DNA of 14,682 nt. It comes from JAGVPT01 sp035500675 (GTDB taxonomy: Bacteria > Bacteroidota > Ignavibacteria > UBA10030 > UBA8401). Location: contig DATJXA010000122.1 of the NCBI GenBank assembly GCA_035500675.1, positions 1 to 14,682 on the forward strand, read 5' to 3'. Within the stretch, counting starts at the first letter, position 1. Each line of letters opens with the position of its first letter. Both the position numbers and the translations under genes were made by a program. The notes beneath the pieces were generated by a model. The model saw nothing but the letters and a program-made list of their open reading frames with translations, did not search any database and had not been told where the DNA came from. This document shows, piece after piece, positions 7,501 to 14,682 of this stretch.

Positions 7501-7751
7501 GTGCTGTTCCCCTGCATGTAGGCCATCCCCGGCGTGCCGTTGACTTGCGACTCGATGGGAGTTGTGACGGTCTGTTCGACTGTCTGGGCGTCCGCGCCGT
7601 TGTACACACCCGTGATCTGAACCGTAGGCGGAGTGATATCCGGATACTGGCTGATGGGAAGTTTAAAAAGTGCGAGGACGCCGTTCAGGACAATGACGAT
7701 CGAAACGACGATCGCCGTAATGGGCCTCTTGATGAAAAGATCTGCTATCAT
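4566..7751 (-). CDS. RND-family efflux transporter, HAE1 (AcrB/MexB-like) inner-membrane pump
   Basis: A 1061-residue proton-driven exporter, full length for the family, which moves hydrophobic or amphiphilic compounds from periplasm or inner membrane into an outer-membrane channel. It begins with the standard FIKRPITAIV cytoplasmic start and first membrane helix, followed by the porter domain with SQYPDITPPTVQI, then helices 2-6 (about 340-500), a second periplasmic loop and helices 8-12. The proton-relay residues are present: Asp409-Asp410 in IGIVVDDAIIVVE, Lys944 in GLAAKNAILIVEF, and Arg974 and Thr981 in RLRPILMTS, matching D407, D408, K940, R971 and T978 of E. coli AcrB. The start has AGGAAG six bases upstream. 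It is the last gene of the operon, 19 bases after the adaptor. No local regulator gene is seen. Substrate cannot be predicted. Confidence 0.96.
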   Translation of the reverse strand: MIADLFIKRPITAIVVSIVIVLNGVLALFKLPISQYPDITPPTVQITGVYNGADAQTVEQTVTTPIESQVNGTPGMAYMQGNSTSDGRSTINVTLNVGTDPNIAALDIQNRVGIATPQLPDDVKRLGITTRKRSPSILLLVAMFSPNGTHGVTFIDNYTNIFVRDALLRVPGVGDVFTRADDFSMRIWLEPDKLAQLGLTANDVVNALMEQNLQIAAGSVGAPPQPTDQAFEYSVFTNSRLNTEEQFRNIIVRANPREGSIVYLGDVARVQLGKFSYASNSYVDGRRASYLLVYQAPGSNALEVAQGITKVMEDLKKSFPKDIDYVVPFESVSVVKVSINEVVLTLIEALGLVVLVVFLFLQSWRATLIPVLAIPVSIIGTFALFLPLGFTVNTLTMFGFVLAIGIVVDDAIIVVEAVQHYIDHEHLTPKEATLKAMKDISGPVVAIALILSAVFIPVGFMPGIVGRLYQQFAITIAISVLISAFVALSLTPALCSLFLKPSTLGADSKGLNRLFFRFNAWFQRMTDSYSSGVKKCIEKAPLVIIMLICIYLATGVLFKNKPTGFIPTEDEGRVYITFELPEASSTTRSLQVLTEVMDILKTTPGIAHFAALGGLNVITFATKSNSGTVFAQLKPWDERKDKSLQLNAIIATLQRKLSAIEGANIVVISPPAIPGLGQTGGFTFELEQHESSDNIKQFEGVVQNFVAEANKRPELSRVFSFFTARTPGYELDVDREKCKKMGLSIADVYSTIQTFLGSRYVNDFTIYGRNFHVVAQADTSYRTDISDLSKYYVKNSFGDMIPLSTLATYKVIESAPLISHYNLFRTAEINGGAAPGYSSGQAIEALKEVAARVLPADYGYEFSGLSREEINAGNSTFTIFATSMLFVFLFLTALYESWSVPFAVLLAVPIGAFGAILTLTFIPSLSDNVYAQIGLVTLIGLAAKNAILIVEFAKERVDRGMPMIEATLDAVKLRLRPILMTSMAFIFGVSPLAFATGAGAQARSTIGWTVLGGMLSATMLAIFIVPVLFITITKIAYSKEKLEQLRLRRLEESGALPGEDL

Positions 7752-7770
7752 GATGCTTCCTGTTGGGAGG

Positions 7771-8883
7771 TCATTTACCTGGAGTCAATGCAATGGGGGC
7801 ATTATCACGAAGTTTCTGCACACCTTCAGTCACCACTTGCTGCCCGGCCTGCAATCCGTCTTTCACAATGACCATGTCGCCGATGCGCATTCCGAGGAGA
7901 ACTTTCTGCTGGGAGACCTTTCCGCTATTGACAACATAGACAAAGTACTCTCCCATCTGTTCGACGACGGCTTTGAAGGGGATGAGGATGCTTTCGCTCG
8001 AACTGTTCGCTTGAACTCTGAGGTCGCATGTGAGACCCGCCCGCAGCACGTTTTTTGTGTTCGGAAAAACGACGCGGATCCGGATCGTTCCCGTCTGCGG
8101 GTCGACGGCGCGGTCCATCACACTCAAGCGACCAAAATACGGATACGTCGTCTGGTCGGGAAGAATGATCGTAAAGGTCGAATCGTTTTCGCTCTCCCCT
8201 TCGCTCAACATCTTGCTGAATCTGCCGATCTGTTTTTCATCGACAGAGCAATCGACGGCCATCGGGTCGTCCGAAGAAAGCGTATTAAGAAGCGTTTGCC
8301 CTGCCGCCACCGACGACCCAAGTTTCACGGATGAAATGCCGATCGTGCCGTCGAACGGAGCGACGATGACCGAGTAACGGAGGTTCGTTTCAACATTTTT
8401 CACGTTGGCCTCGACAGCCTGAACCTGCATTTTTGCCGATTGCAGATCGGCCTGGGCGTGGTCGAGCGTTTGCCTTGCGACCGCGTCGCTTTTCGCGAGG
8501 TCTTTGTAACGATTGGCGTCTTGCTGGGCTTTGGCGAGATTCGCTTTTGCCACATTGAGGTTTGCGCGCGCCTGGTCGTAAGCGGCCTTGTACTGCTGTT
8601 GGTCGATGGAATAAAGCTTCGCCCCTTTTTTAATATGCTGACCGTCCTTAAAATAAATATCGGTCACATACCCGGACACTTCGGACCTCAGCTCGACCTG
8701 GTTCAACGGGGTGACTGTTGCGGGATAATCATCATAGTATGCGGCCTTCGCCTGCTTCACTTCGACCGCGGTCACCGGTACGGGAGGAGGGGCTTTTTGC
8801 TCTGCTCCCTTATTTTGACTGCAGCCGGCAAGGAAGATCGACACCGACAGCGCAATAAATGCGAAAAATCTGTTTTGGCTCAT
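7771..8883 (-). CDS. RND efflux periplasmic adaptor (AcrA/MexA-like membrane fusion lipoprotein)
   Basis: A 370-residue adaptor that links the inner-membrane pump to the outer-membrane channel. A lipoprotein signal ends in the lipobox LAGC (Cys21), followed by a proline-rich linker. The two lipoyl halves are at about 62-95 (ELRSEVSGYVTDIYFKDGQ) and 162-189 (VIVAPFDGTIGISSVKLG), separated by an Ala/Gln/Lys-rich coiled-coil hairpin at about 96-160. The beta-barrel domain holds MDRAVDPQTGTIRIRVVFPN, and the membrane-proximal domain ends in GLQAGQQVVTEGVQKLRDN. It is the middle gene of the operon, 61 bases after the channel gene and 19 before the pump. A stretch AAGGAA lies 12 bases before the ATG, slightly far. 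Lipid anchoring in the inner membrane is inferred from the family. Confidence 0.95.
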   Translation of the reverse strand: MSQNRFFAFIALSVSIFLAGCSQNKGAEQKAPPPVPVTAVEVKQAKAAYYDDYPATVTPLNQVELRSEVSGYVTDIYFKDGQHIKKGAKLYSIDQQQYKAAYDQARANLNVAKANLAKAQQDANRYKDLAKSDAVARQTLDHAQADLQSAKMQVQAVEANVKNVETNLRYSVIVAPFDGTIGISSVKLGSSVAAGQTLLNTLSSDDPMAVDCSVDEKQIGRFSKMLSEGESENDSTFTIILPDQTTYPYFGRLSVMDRAVDPQTGTIRIRVVFPNTKNVLRAGLTCDLRVQANSSSESILIPFKAVVEQMGEYFVYVVNSGKVSQQKVLLGMRIGDMVIVKDGLQAGQQVVTEGVQKLRDNAPIALTPGK

Positions 8884-8944
8884 AGTGAAAAATTGTTCCT
8901 TCTTTTGTACCTGAATACCTTTTGTCCTTCAGACCGAGTTTTTT

Positions 8945-10333
8945 CTAATACCGCAGACTTCCCAGTGCTCGCTGAACATCGAGCTTGCTGCTGAGCAATT
9001 CATACAGCGCGTTGGTCCGGTTGATCTGTGCCGCACGCAGATCCGTTTCGGCAGTGATGACTTCCAAATACGTCTTCGTCCCGGCTTTGTATTGAAGCTC
9101 CACGGTCTGGTAGACGTCTCTGGCAAGGTCGAGGTTCTCTTTTAATACTCTGTAATTATTGAGGTTGCTTTTGTAATCTGAGAGAGCCTGCACATATTCC
9201 GCGTTCATCGCATTCTTGAGCGAAAGAATATCATAATCGAAACGGTCGAGCTCCAATCGCGCGGCGCTGATCTCTTCGAGGCGTTTCCCACCCTGGAAGA
9301 TCGGGAACGAAAGCTGCAGGTTGAAATACGAGCTGGGGTATTTCTTCGCATAGAGCTGTGAATACTCCTCGCTGAAAAAATTGAGGCTGTAGTTGCCGTA
9401 CAGCGTTAAGGTGGGAAGGAAACTCCATTCCTCATAGTTCAGGTCTGCCTCCTGAAGCTTTCTTTCCGTTTGCAGAAGTTGAAATTCGATCCTGTTCTCA
9501 TAGTGGATCGATTGCACCGTATCGAGAATGGATTCCCGTTCCATTTGCGCATCGTCGGATGCGAGGGCGAGCGGCGTGTCGGGCGGACACCCCATCTGTT
9601 CCTTTAATAAGGCATAGCGCGCCTTGAGCAGATCTTCATTCTGTTTCCTCTCGGCTTTTGCGTTGTTCAACGAAATGGTCGCGCGCTGATAATCGGTCTT
9701 GTCGGCAATGCCCCCCTTGTAACGATCATATGCCTCCTGAAAACTCCTCGTGAGACGGACAATATCTTCGTTCAACACTTCAATATCTTTCTGCGTGACA
9801 AGTACGGCATAGAATGCCTTGCTGACGTCGACCGCTACCTCAATTTTATTGCCCGCCGTCTGCTGCGTCATCTCTCTGCGAACATCACTCGCCGTACTGC
9901 TCGCGAACAAAACGTCTCTGTTAAAAATGGTCTGAGAGAGGATCACTTGTCCTGCCGAGGCGTCGCGGCTGCCGACCGCGATCGGAGGCAGTCCTACGCC
10001 AACGGACCATGGGAGTTGCGGGTCGTGCTGGATGTTAGCGCTGAAGCTCAATTGAGGATACCAGTCGGCAATCTTGCTGCTGATCAATCGCTCCGTGATC
10101 TCTTCATCGAGGAGAGATTTTTTCACCGACGGTTGGTGCGAAAGCGCATAGTCGACGCAGGCACGAAGGGTGACCGTTCCCGAAAGGGAATCGTTTCCCG
10201 GTTTCGTTTGCAGACGCGCTTGTGAAGAGAGGGTCAAGAGGAGAAAAATAAAGGAAAAATATCTCAATCGAATTTTTCCTGTACCGTGTCCGGATTTTTC
10301 CCGCGCATCTCCTGCAGCAAAATCAGTACTCAT
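8945..10333 (-). CDS. TolC-family outer-membrane efflux channel
   Basis: The outer-membrane duct of the pump and first gene of the operon. Two OEP repeats are recognisable: the first starts at LRACVDYALSHQPSV and contains ISSKIADWYPQLSFSANI; the second contains EWSFLPTLTLYGNYS and ends with LQYKAGTKTYLEVITAETDLRAAQINR, a typical TolC-family closing segment. Long Ala/Gln/Asp-rich helices lie between. From ATG 10333 the protein has 462 residues with a 22-residue polar head before the hydrophobic run YFSFIFLLLTLSSQA. No Shine-Dalgarno precedes this ATG. A TTG at 10267 has AGGA nine bases upstream and would place the signal peptide right at the N-terminus, giving 440 residues; it is a serious alternative. 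A TTG further out (10471) is open but yields an implausible leader. Confidence 0.9.
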   Translation of the reverse strand: MSTDFAAGDAREKSGHGTGKIRLRYFSFIFLLLTLSSQARLQTKPGNDSLSGTVTLRACVDYALSHQPSVKKSLLDEEITERLISSKIADWYPQLSFSANIQHDPQLPWSVGVGLPPIAVGSRDASAGQVILSQTIFNRDVLFASSTASDVRREMTQQTAGNKIEVAVDVSKAFYAVLVTQKDIEVLNEDIVRLTRSFQEAYDRYKGGIADKTDYQRATISLNNAKAERKQNEDLLKARYALLKEQMGCPPDTPLALASDDAQMERESILDTVQSIHYENRIEFQLLQTERKLQEADLNYEEWSFLPTLTLYGNYSLNFFSEEYSQLYAKKYPSSYFNLQLSFPIFQGGKRLEEISAARLELDRFDYDILSLKNAMNAEYVQALSDYKSNLNNYRVLKENLDLARDVYQTVELQYKAGTKTYLEVITAETDLRAAQINRTNALYELLSSKLDVQRALGSLRY

Positions 10334-10909
10334 GAACAGTTTGGTTAAAATATTTTTCTTTCGGTAAAAAAACGAGGCATTCCCTCTAACGCTAATTTTG
10401 ATCCGGGGTCGAAAGCGGCTGGAGAATCCGCAAAACGCCGGCAAACCACGAAGGAGCAGCCCGGAGATCAACCCTCTTCAACCACATCGCCCGATCCTTC
10501 GCGTTGCTATTTCATGTCGTCACGGCGATTCGGAATTTACTCATTTAGAGGTGAAATTAGGGGGGATACCGGCAAAATATCCATCCAGAATTGAGTAAAG
10601 ATGCAAAAACTCTGCTGAATTAACAAGAGAATTAGTCTAAAGGTTTCGTCAATTGGGAATATTCTGAAGGATCGGTGAAAAAATAATCGCACAATTGGAC
10701 GGCATGAGGTTTTTGAATTCGGGCTGATGTTGCAGAAATTTCTTTCCTTTCAATGCCTATTTGTCACGATACGATCCGCATATCGCAGACATGCCGCCAG
10801 CTTATGATCACATTTTACACCTGTTTCATTCAATGCGCTTTTCTTTATCAAAATCTTTGCTTAAATTTTTCACCACCGTGTAAATATAACGCCGTCTGTT
10901 TGACTCGAT
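10334..10909. other. Divergent intergenic region between the efflux operon and the VOC gene
   Basis: About 575 bases with no supported gene; the one plus-strand frame here (10398-10598) has an unnatural Arg/Pro-rich composition. Promoters for both directions must lie here. Toward the VOC gene, TTTG (10856-10859) and TATAAC (10885-10890) are weak candidate elements. GAATATTC near 10658 is an 8-base palindrome of unknown meaning. I found no riboswitch-like fold, no convincing operator and no strong hairpin. Confidence 0.5.
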
Positions 10910-11368
10910 ATGAGTTTTAAAGCGACATACGTCCATACAAATCTCATCGCCCATGATTGGCAGAGACTTGCCAATTTCTATATAAATGTTTTTGGGTGCA
11001 CGCCGGTCCCGCCGGAACGGCACTTCGAAGGAAAAGAGCTTGAACGCGGAACAGGAGTCAACGGAGCTCGACTCGACGGCGTCCATCTTCGTTTGCAGGG
11101 ATATAGCAACGACGGACCGACCCTCGAAATTTTCAGTTACAGCCCGCTGGAGGCACGGGCGAGCGTGGCCGTCAACCGTCCGGGGTTCGGGCATATAGCG
11201 TTTCTCGTCGACAACGTGAGACAAGCGCGTGAGGAAACGCTCCAGAGAGGCGGTCACACTGTGGGAGAAATCGTTACGCTCCAAATTTCAACGGGGAAAA
11301 AAGTGACATGGTGCTATGTCACAGACCCCGAGGGGAACGTGGTCGAACTTCAATCATGGTCGGAGTAA
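10910..11368 (+). CDS. VOC-superfamily protein (glyoxalase/bleomycin-resistance/dioxygenase fold)
   Basis: A 152-residue cytoplasmic protein with two beta-alpha-beta-beta-beta modules of the vicinal oxygen chelate fold. Candidate metal ligands are His9 (TYVHTNLIA), Glu73 (PTLEIFSY), His95 (FGHIAFLVD) and Glu146 (NVVELQSW), matching the usual H/E/H/E pattern. The N-terminal half has the typical DWQRLANFYINVFG helix and the C-terminal half VTDPEGNVVELQ. Such proteins include glyoxalase I, methylmalonyl-CoA epimerase, ring-cleaving dioxygenases and antibiotic-binding proteins; sequence alone does not choose among them. The ATG start lacks a good Shine-Dalgarno. The next gene begins 36 bases downstream on the same strand, so they may be cotranscribed. 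Confidence 0.88.
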   Translation: MSFKATYVHTNLIAHDWQRLANFYINVFGCTPVPPERHFEGKELERGTGVNGARLDGVHLRLQGYSNDGPTLEIFSYSPLEARASVAVNRPGFGHIAFLVDNVRQAREETLQRGGHTVGEIVTLQISTGKKVTWCYVTDPEGNVVELQSWSE

Positions 11369-11404
11369 ATTTTGCTTTAACATTTTATCGAACAAAGGAG
11401 CCGT

Positions 11405-11899
11405 ATGATAAAAATAAATGTTATGGCCGTTTTCCTGTTCATTATCCTTCCCTGCGCGAGAATTATTGCGCAAGAGACGGATTCGACAAAAGCGGAGAAA
11501 GATACGTCCGAGATGTTCAGCCCTTTCCGCGACCCAGCAAGCGATGTCCACAATGCAGTCGTCGAGGCGAAGCGCGATGGAAAACGAATCATTCTTGATG
11601 TCGGAGGAGAATGGTGCAAGTGGTGCCACTACCTTGATAGATTTTTCAAGCAGAATAAAGATGTCGCCGATTTCCTTCACAAAAATTTTGTCTACGTGAA
11701 GATAAATTATAGCAAAGAAAACGAAAATACGAAGTTCCTCTCGCAATACCCGAAGATCCCCGGCTATCCCCATTTTTTTGTGCTCGAAAGCGACGGCACG
11801 TTTCTCTATTCACAGGGGACTGGAGAACTGGAATCAGGCCAGGGCCACGACCATGACAAAGTGTTGGCCTTCCTTAAAAAATGGGCCCCCTCCCACTGA
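11405..11899 (+). CDS. Exported thioredoxin-fold protein with a CKWC active site
   Basis: A 164-residue protein. A signal peptide occupies about residues 1-22 (MAVFLFIILPCARIIA then Q), so it should act in the periplasm or be exported. The thioredoxin-like domain follows: KRIILDVGGEWCKWCHYLD with the redox pair Cys71-x-x-Cys74, then FVYVKINYSKEN, and IPGYPHFFVL with the cis-Pro candidate Pro122 facing the active site. The WCKWCHYL context resembles the Thioredoxin_7/DsbD C-terminal and DUF255-like subgroup more than classical WCGPC thioredoxin. Probable job: thiol reduction or isomerisation of exported proteins; the electron donor is unknown. AAAGGAG (11394-11400) sits just before the ATG and fixes the start. 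Its third cysteine, Cys17, lies in the signal peptide. Confidence 0.85.
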   Translation: MIKINVMAVFLFIILPCARIIAQETDSTKAEKDTSEMFSPFRDPASDVHNAVVEAKRDGKRIILDVGGEWCKWCHYLDRFFKQNKDVADFLHKNFVYVKINYSKENENTKFLSQYPKIPGYPHFFVLESDGTFLYSQGTGELESGQGHDHDKVLAFLKKWAPSH

Positions 11900-11904
11900 C
11901 CGGA

Positions 11905-11934
11905 TTTGGAAAGTCTGCGAAAAAGATGTATTTT
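11905..11934 (+). promoter_or_regulatory. Candidate promoter for the FKBP gene
   Basis: TTGGAA (11906-11911) and TATTTT (11929-11934) are separated by 17 bases, a good sigma70-like spacing. Read another way, TTTG (11905-11908), 20 bases, then TATTTTGG resembles the Bacteroidota TTTG/TAnnTTTG promoter with one mismatch. Transcription would begin near 11941, leaving about 100 bases of leader before the ATG at 12039. Confidence 0.4.
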
Positions 11935-12025
11935 GGGTGCGCTGCCTGCACTAATGCCCTCAGAATCTTCTCCCTTCTGAAGTTCTTATGCAGGAAGGAA
12001 CCTGTTTAAGAACCCCTCTCATCAC

Positions 12026-12032
12026 AAAGGAG
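12026..12032 (+). promoter_or_regulatory. Ribosome binding site that fixes the FKBP start
   Basis: AAAGGAG ends six bases before ATG 12039. The frame is open back to 11988, but the longer version would add 17 residues in front of the signal peptide, so the 12039 start is preferred. Confidence 0.75.
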
Positions 12033-12038
12033 TCACCT

Positions 12039-12728
12039 ATGAAGCAATTGTCGCTGTTATTTCTCTGTCTTGTCGTACTCCCGCCATGGCTCGATGCCCA
12101 AACGGATTCGACGTTAAAAACAGAGAGGGATAAAGTCAGCTACATTATCGGTACCGATATCGGAAAAAATTTAAAGAAACAAGGAATAGAGGTTGACCCG
12201 GAATTGATGTTCAAAGGGTTTAAAGACGGCTATTCGGACAACAAACTTCTTCTCTCCGATTCCGCCATCCAGGAATGTATGACGTCATTTCAGCAGGAAA
12301 TGATGGCAAAACAATCGGAAGTGAGCGCAAAGCTTGCGGAAAAAAATAAGGCGGATGGGGAAGCTTTTTTAGCAGCAAACAAAAAACGGGACAGTGTCGT
12401 TACGCTCCCCAGCGGCCTGCAATACAAAATTCTTGTGAAGGGGAAAGGAAAGTCTCCTAAGCTCGAAGATACGGTCACGGCTCATTACCGCGGCATGTTG
12501 ATCGACGGTACGGAATTTGACAATTCGTACAAACGCGGCGAACCGCTAACGATCCCCGTCAACGGGGTAATCCCCGGATGGACCGAAGCGCTGCAGCATA
12601 TGACTGTCGGGTCAAAGTGGCAACTGTTTATCCCTTCGGAGCTTGCATACGGCGAACGAGGAGCGGGCCAAATCATCGGACCGAACGCAACGTTGATCTT
12701 TGATGTAGAGTTACTCTCGATAAAATAA
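12039..12728 (+). CDS. Exported FKBP-type peptidyl-prolyl cis-trans isomerase (FkpA/Mip-like)
   Basis: A 230-residue protein of normal FkpA/Mip length. The signal peptide is MKQLSLLFLCLVVLPPWLDA, cleaved before QTDS. An N-terminal dimerisation domain follows (VSYIIGTDIGKNLKKQGIEVD... to a charged Lys/Ala-rich helix around residues 85-115). The C-terminal FKBP domain begins LPSGLQYKILVKGKG and has the family motifs VTAHYRGMLIDGTEFDNS, VIPGWTEALQHM (with the binding-pocket Ile and Trp), GSKWQLFIPSELAYGERG and NATLIFDVELLSI. It catalyses prolyl isomerisation and acts as a chaperone during folding of exported proteins. It follows the exported thioredoxin-like gene by 139 bases, has its own candidate promoter, and is followed by a strong terminator. 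Confidence 0.95.
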   Translation: MKQLSLLFLCLVVLPPWLDAQTDSTLKTERDKVSYIIGTDIGKNLKKQGIEVDPELMFKGFKDGYSDNKLLLSDSAIQECMTSFQQEMMAKQSEVSAKLAEKNKADGEAFLAANKKRDSVVTLPSGLQYKILVKGKGKSPKLEDTVTAHYRGMLIDGTEFDNSYKRGEPLTIPVNGVIPGWTEALQHMTVGSKWQLFIPSELAYGERGAGQIIGPNATLIFDVELLSIK

Positions 12729-12782
12729 AGTAGCCTTAACCATCAAGAGTGCCTATAATTTCCGGCGTTCGATTTCTAAATT

Positions 12783-12822
12783 AAAAAACCGCCCCCGATC
12801 TTCTTGAGGGCGGTTTTTTTTT
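12783..12822. terminator. Bidirectional intrinsic terminator between the FKBP gene and the TonB-dependent receptor
   Basis: AAAAAACCGCCC (12783-12794) pairs perfectly over 12 bases with GGGCGGTTTTTT (12808-12819), loop 13, and the T-run continues beyond the stem. The A-run on the other arm gives the minus-strand receptor transcript its T-run; that gene stops at 12838. Confidence 0.92.
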
Positions 12823-12837
12823 GCACTGCGATGTCTC

Positions 12838-14682
12838 TTAGAAGTAGTACTTTAACCCTAGTTGGAAGCTGTACACATCCGTGAGTGTCGCATTGTTGTC
12901 AAATGTATGGTCCATCAGCTGGCCGTTGATCACGCGCATGACAAATTGCGATTGACCGGAAGCCGTGACAGGTCCACCCTGCGCCGCTGACGGAACAGTC
13001 AACGGCTGCAGACTAGCAAAATGCTGGGCTTGGCCCCAGTTCTTGTTGAGAAGGTTGCCGAAGTTCAGGATGTCTAAGCGAACTTCAAAGTTCTGTCTTT
13101 TTTCGAACACATCGGTAAAGATCGATTGCACGACGCTGAGGTCGACACGGGATACCATCGGGAGAAACGCGCCGCCCCGTTCCGCATACTCGCCGCGACG
13201 GGTTTTTAAATACGAATCCTGGCTGATGTATTTATCCCAGGCAGCGGCCTGCTGTGCCGCGGTGAACGTGACACCGCCGACGGTTTCAGGAACGAAGTTC
13301 ATCTCAGATTGATTTCGAGGAACATAGATGAGGTCGTTCCCCGCGACGCCATCGCCATTCATGTCGCCGCTGTAGGTGTAGCTTCCGTTGCCGAAGGTAT
13401 AGTTATCCCAGAACGCTGAGAACGTTGTCGCTCCCATATTAAGATATTCGGCTCGGTACGACAATGAGGTAAAGAATCTCTTTCCGGGTGATGTCGGTGA
13501 ATACCCAACAGGCGCGTTGTTTGCATTTCCCGGAACCGGGTTCGCGCTCCACGAACCGTATGCGATCGAGCCGGGGTCGACGGTATTCTTCGCAACGCCA
13601 TAGTTGTAGGCCATCTTGCCGTAGAATCCATCGGCGAGCGGGCGCTCAAGCGAGGCGGACAAGGAGTAATTGTATCCTTTGTTCTCGTTCTTAATGACGG
13701 TCGCATCCTGCACGTTCTGATTTATTCTCGTGACGTTTGTTCCCGCTACTGCGACCCACCGCACGCGATCATCCGGACCCGTAAACGCAGAGTTCGGCGC
13801 CGCTTCGTTTGCGTTGATGTAATAGACCCCGTTCACTTCTTTTCCATAGATCCCTTCTGCTGTACCAACGAGGCCAAAAGGCAGCTTTTGGTCAACAGCG
13901 AGATCGGACCTCCACTGTTGAGGAAACTTGAAGTTCGGGTCGGTCAAAGCCAATTCATACGTCGCTGCCGGCGCTCCTGTGACGTTCGTCGGCTTGTACG
14001 CGTCTGGATTGGGATTGAAATGATAATTTGCCGCAGCCGCTGCCGACGCTGAAAGGAATCCGGTTAAAACTCCGGTGTTGCCGATCTGATTGGAGATCCA
14101 GACATACGCAGGCTTACCCGTAAAAATTCCCGTTCCGCCGCGCACCTGAGTCGACCGGTCGCTAAAAACATCATAGTTGAACCCGAGACGGGGTGAGAAA
14201 AGAACGCTTGCATCCGGCAGCTTTGCGCTGTTGTACTTGACCGGATTGCCGTTCTCATCCATAAATGTAAGGCCGTCTGCGTTCGCGTTGTCAAACCCCG
14301 TTGCGCCGAAACTCGGGATATCGAATCGCAATCCGAGTGTCACCTTCAAATCTTTGTTGACCTGATATTCATCCTGCCCGTACACTCCCCAATAGTACAC
14401 ATCCAACGGCTGAATGGGCTCGGTCTGGCCGGGAATATTATTATACCGTACTTGGAACAATGTGGGGGATGCATTTGAAGTCGTTCCGTTGAGATATGCG
14501 TTTGCATCGGTATAAAAGTCCGCCAGAGAGTTGTAAACATACGCGCTCTGCTCGCCGGGGAAGAAGACGTTTTTCGAGTGATATTTTTCGCCGGAGAAAC
14601 CGAACGTGAGGACATGCTGCCCAAGATCGATCGTGAAGTTGTCCTGAAGTTGGTAACTCCAATAGTAGAGCTTGTTGTCCGG
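12838..14682 (-). CDS. Oar-like TonB-dependent outer-membrane receptor, C-terminal part, 5'-truncated by the window
   Basis: The frame is open to the right edge, giving 614 visible residues; an internal TTG at 14460 is not the start. The text is beta-barrel throughout. It contains WGVYGQDEYQVNKDLKVTLG and GLRFDIPSF, the usual barrel QDxW(K)-LTLxxGLR signature; FPQQWRSDLAVDQKLPFG; NKGYNYSLSASLERPLADGF; and DILNFGNLLNKNWG close to the end. It closes with LGLKYYF, a terminal aromatic as used by the BAM outer-membrane insertion machinery. The NLLNxxWG motif and the absence of SusC-like features point to the Oar/carboxypeptidase-regulatory-like group. The plug domain, signal peptide and any N-terminal CarboxypepD_reg domain would lie to the right of the window. 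Ligand unknown. Confidence 0.88.
   Translation of the reverse strand, partial: PDNKLYYWSYQLQDNFTIDLGQHVLTFGFSGEKYHSKNVFFPGEQSAYVYNSLADFYTDANAYLNGTTSNASPTLFQVRYNNIPGQTEPIQPLDVYYWGVYGQDEYQVNKDLKVTLGLRFDIPSFGATGFDNANADGLTFMDENGNPVKYNSAKLPDASVLFSPRLGFNYDVFSDRSTQVRGGTGIFTGKPAYVWISNQIGNTGVLTGFLSASAAAAANYHFNPNPDAYKPTNVTGAPAATYELALTDPNFKFPQQWRSDLAVDQKLPFGLVGTAEGIYGKEVNGVYYINANEAAPNSAFTGPDDRVRWVAVAGTNVTRINQNVQDATVIKNENKGYNYSLSASLERPLADGFYGKMAYNYGVAKNTVDPGSIAYGSWSANPVPGNANNAPVGYSPTSPGKRFFTSLSYRAEYLNMGATTFSAFWDNYTFGNGSYTYSGDMNGDGVAGNDLIYVPRNQSEMNFVPETVGGVTFTAAQQAAAWDKYISQDSYLKTRRGEYAERGGAFLPMVSRVDLSVVQSIFTDVFEKRQNFEVRLDILNFGNLLNKNWGQAQHFASLQPLTVPSAAQGGPVTASGQSQFVMRVINGQLMDHTFDNNATLTDVYSFQLGLKYYF

Noticed and set aside
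7014..8334. Long plus-strand open frames (7014-7871 and 7633-8334) opposite the pump and adaptor genes
   Set aside because: They are antisense to two genes with clear, full-length family matches; their proteins are Arg/His/Asp-rich with no domain, as expected for shadows of G+C-rich coding sequence.
10398..10598. 66-codon plus-strand frame in the divergent intergenic region
   Set aside because: It has Arg/Pro-rich random-looking composition, no clear ribosome binding site and no recognisable motif.
10826..11284. 152-codon minus-strand frame opposite the VOC gene
   Set aside because: The plus strand encodes a VOC protein with all four ligand positions; the minus frame shows no domain.
11354..11773. 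139-codon minus-strand frame opposite the thioredoxin-like gene
   Set aside because: The sense gene has a signal peptide, CxxC, cis-Pro and a strong ribosome binding site; the antisense frame is a shadow.

Overview
The window suggests a Gram-negative bacterium of the Bacteroidota/Chlorobiota (Ignavibacteria-like) group. The support is an Oar-type TonB-dependent outer-membrane receptor, a tripartite RND pump with a lipoprotein adaptor, secreted FKBP and thioredoxin-like proteins, one promoter close to the Bacteroidota consensus, and a tRNA whose CCA tail is not encoded. This placement is an inference from gene style; no taxonomic marker gene is present.

Left third (1-3731), accessory and AT-rich. 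It holds the C-terminal end of a probable DUF262/HNH (GmrSD-like) protein running off the left edge. Convergent to it is a two-gene minus-strand operon: a 598-residue protein with a PD-(D/E)XK nuclease core near its middle, then a 498-residue protein ending in an Apea-like HEPN RNase domain (R-x4-H). A DNA-nuclease fold joined to an RNase fold beside a restriction-type gene looks like a defence island, and I do not recognise the pair as a named system.

Boundary (3732-4530). A 670-base stretch without a convincing gene contains a very strong Shine-Dalgarno leading into a broken reading frame, a cluster of inverted TGGCRAA repeats, and two further palindromes. It is followed by tRNA-Gln(CTG) and a bidirectional terminator.

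Right two thirds (4566-14682), housekeeping and cell-envelope genes of higher G+C. A minus-strand operon encodes, in transcription order, a TolC-like outer-membrane channel, an AcrA-like lipoprotein adaptor and an AcrB-like RND transporter with its proton-relay residues intact: a complete drug/solute efflux pump. Divergent from it, after a 576-base intergenic region, lie a VOC-fold protein, an exported thioredoxin-fold protein with a CxxC site, and an exported FKBP-type prolyl isomerase. A bidirectional terminator separates these from an Oar-like TonB-dependent receptor on the minus strand that runs off the right edge.
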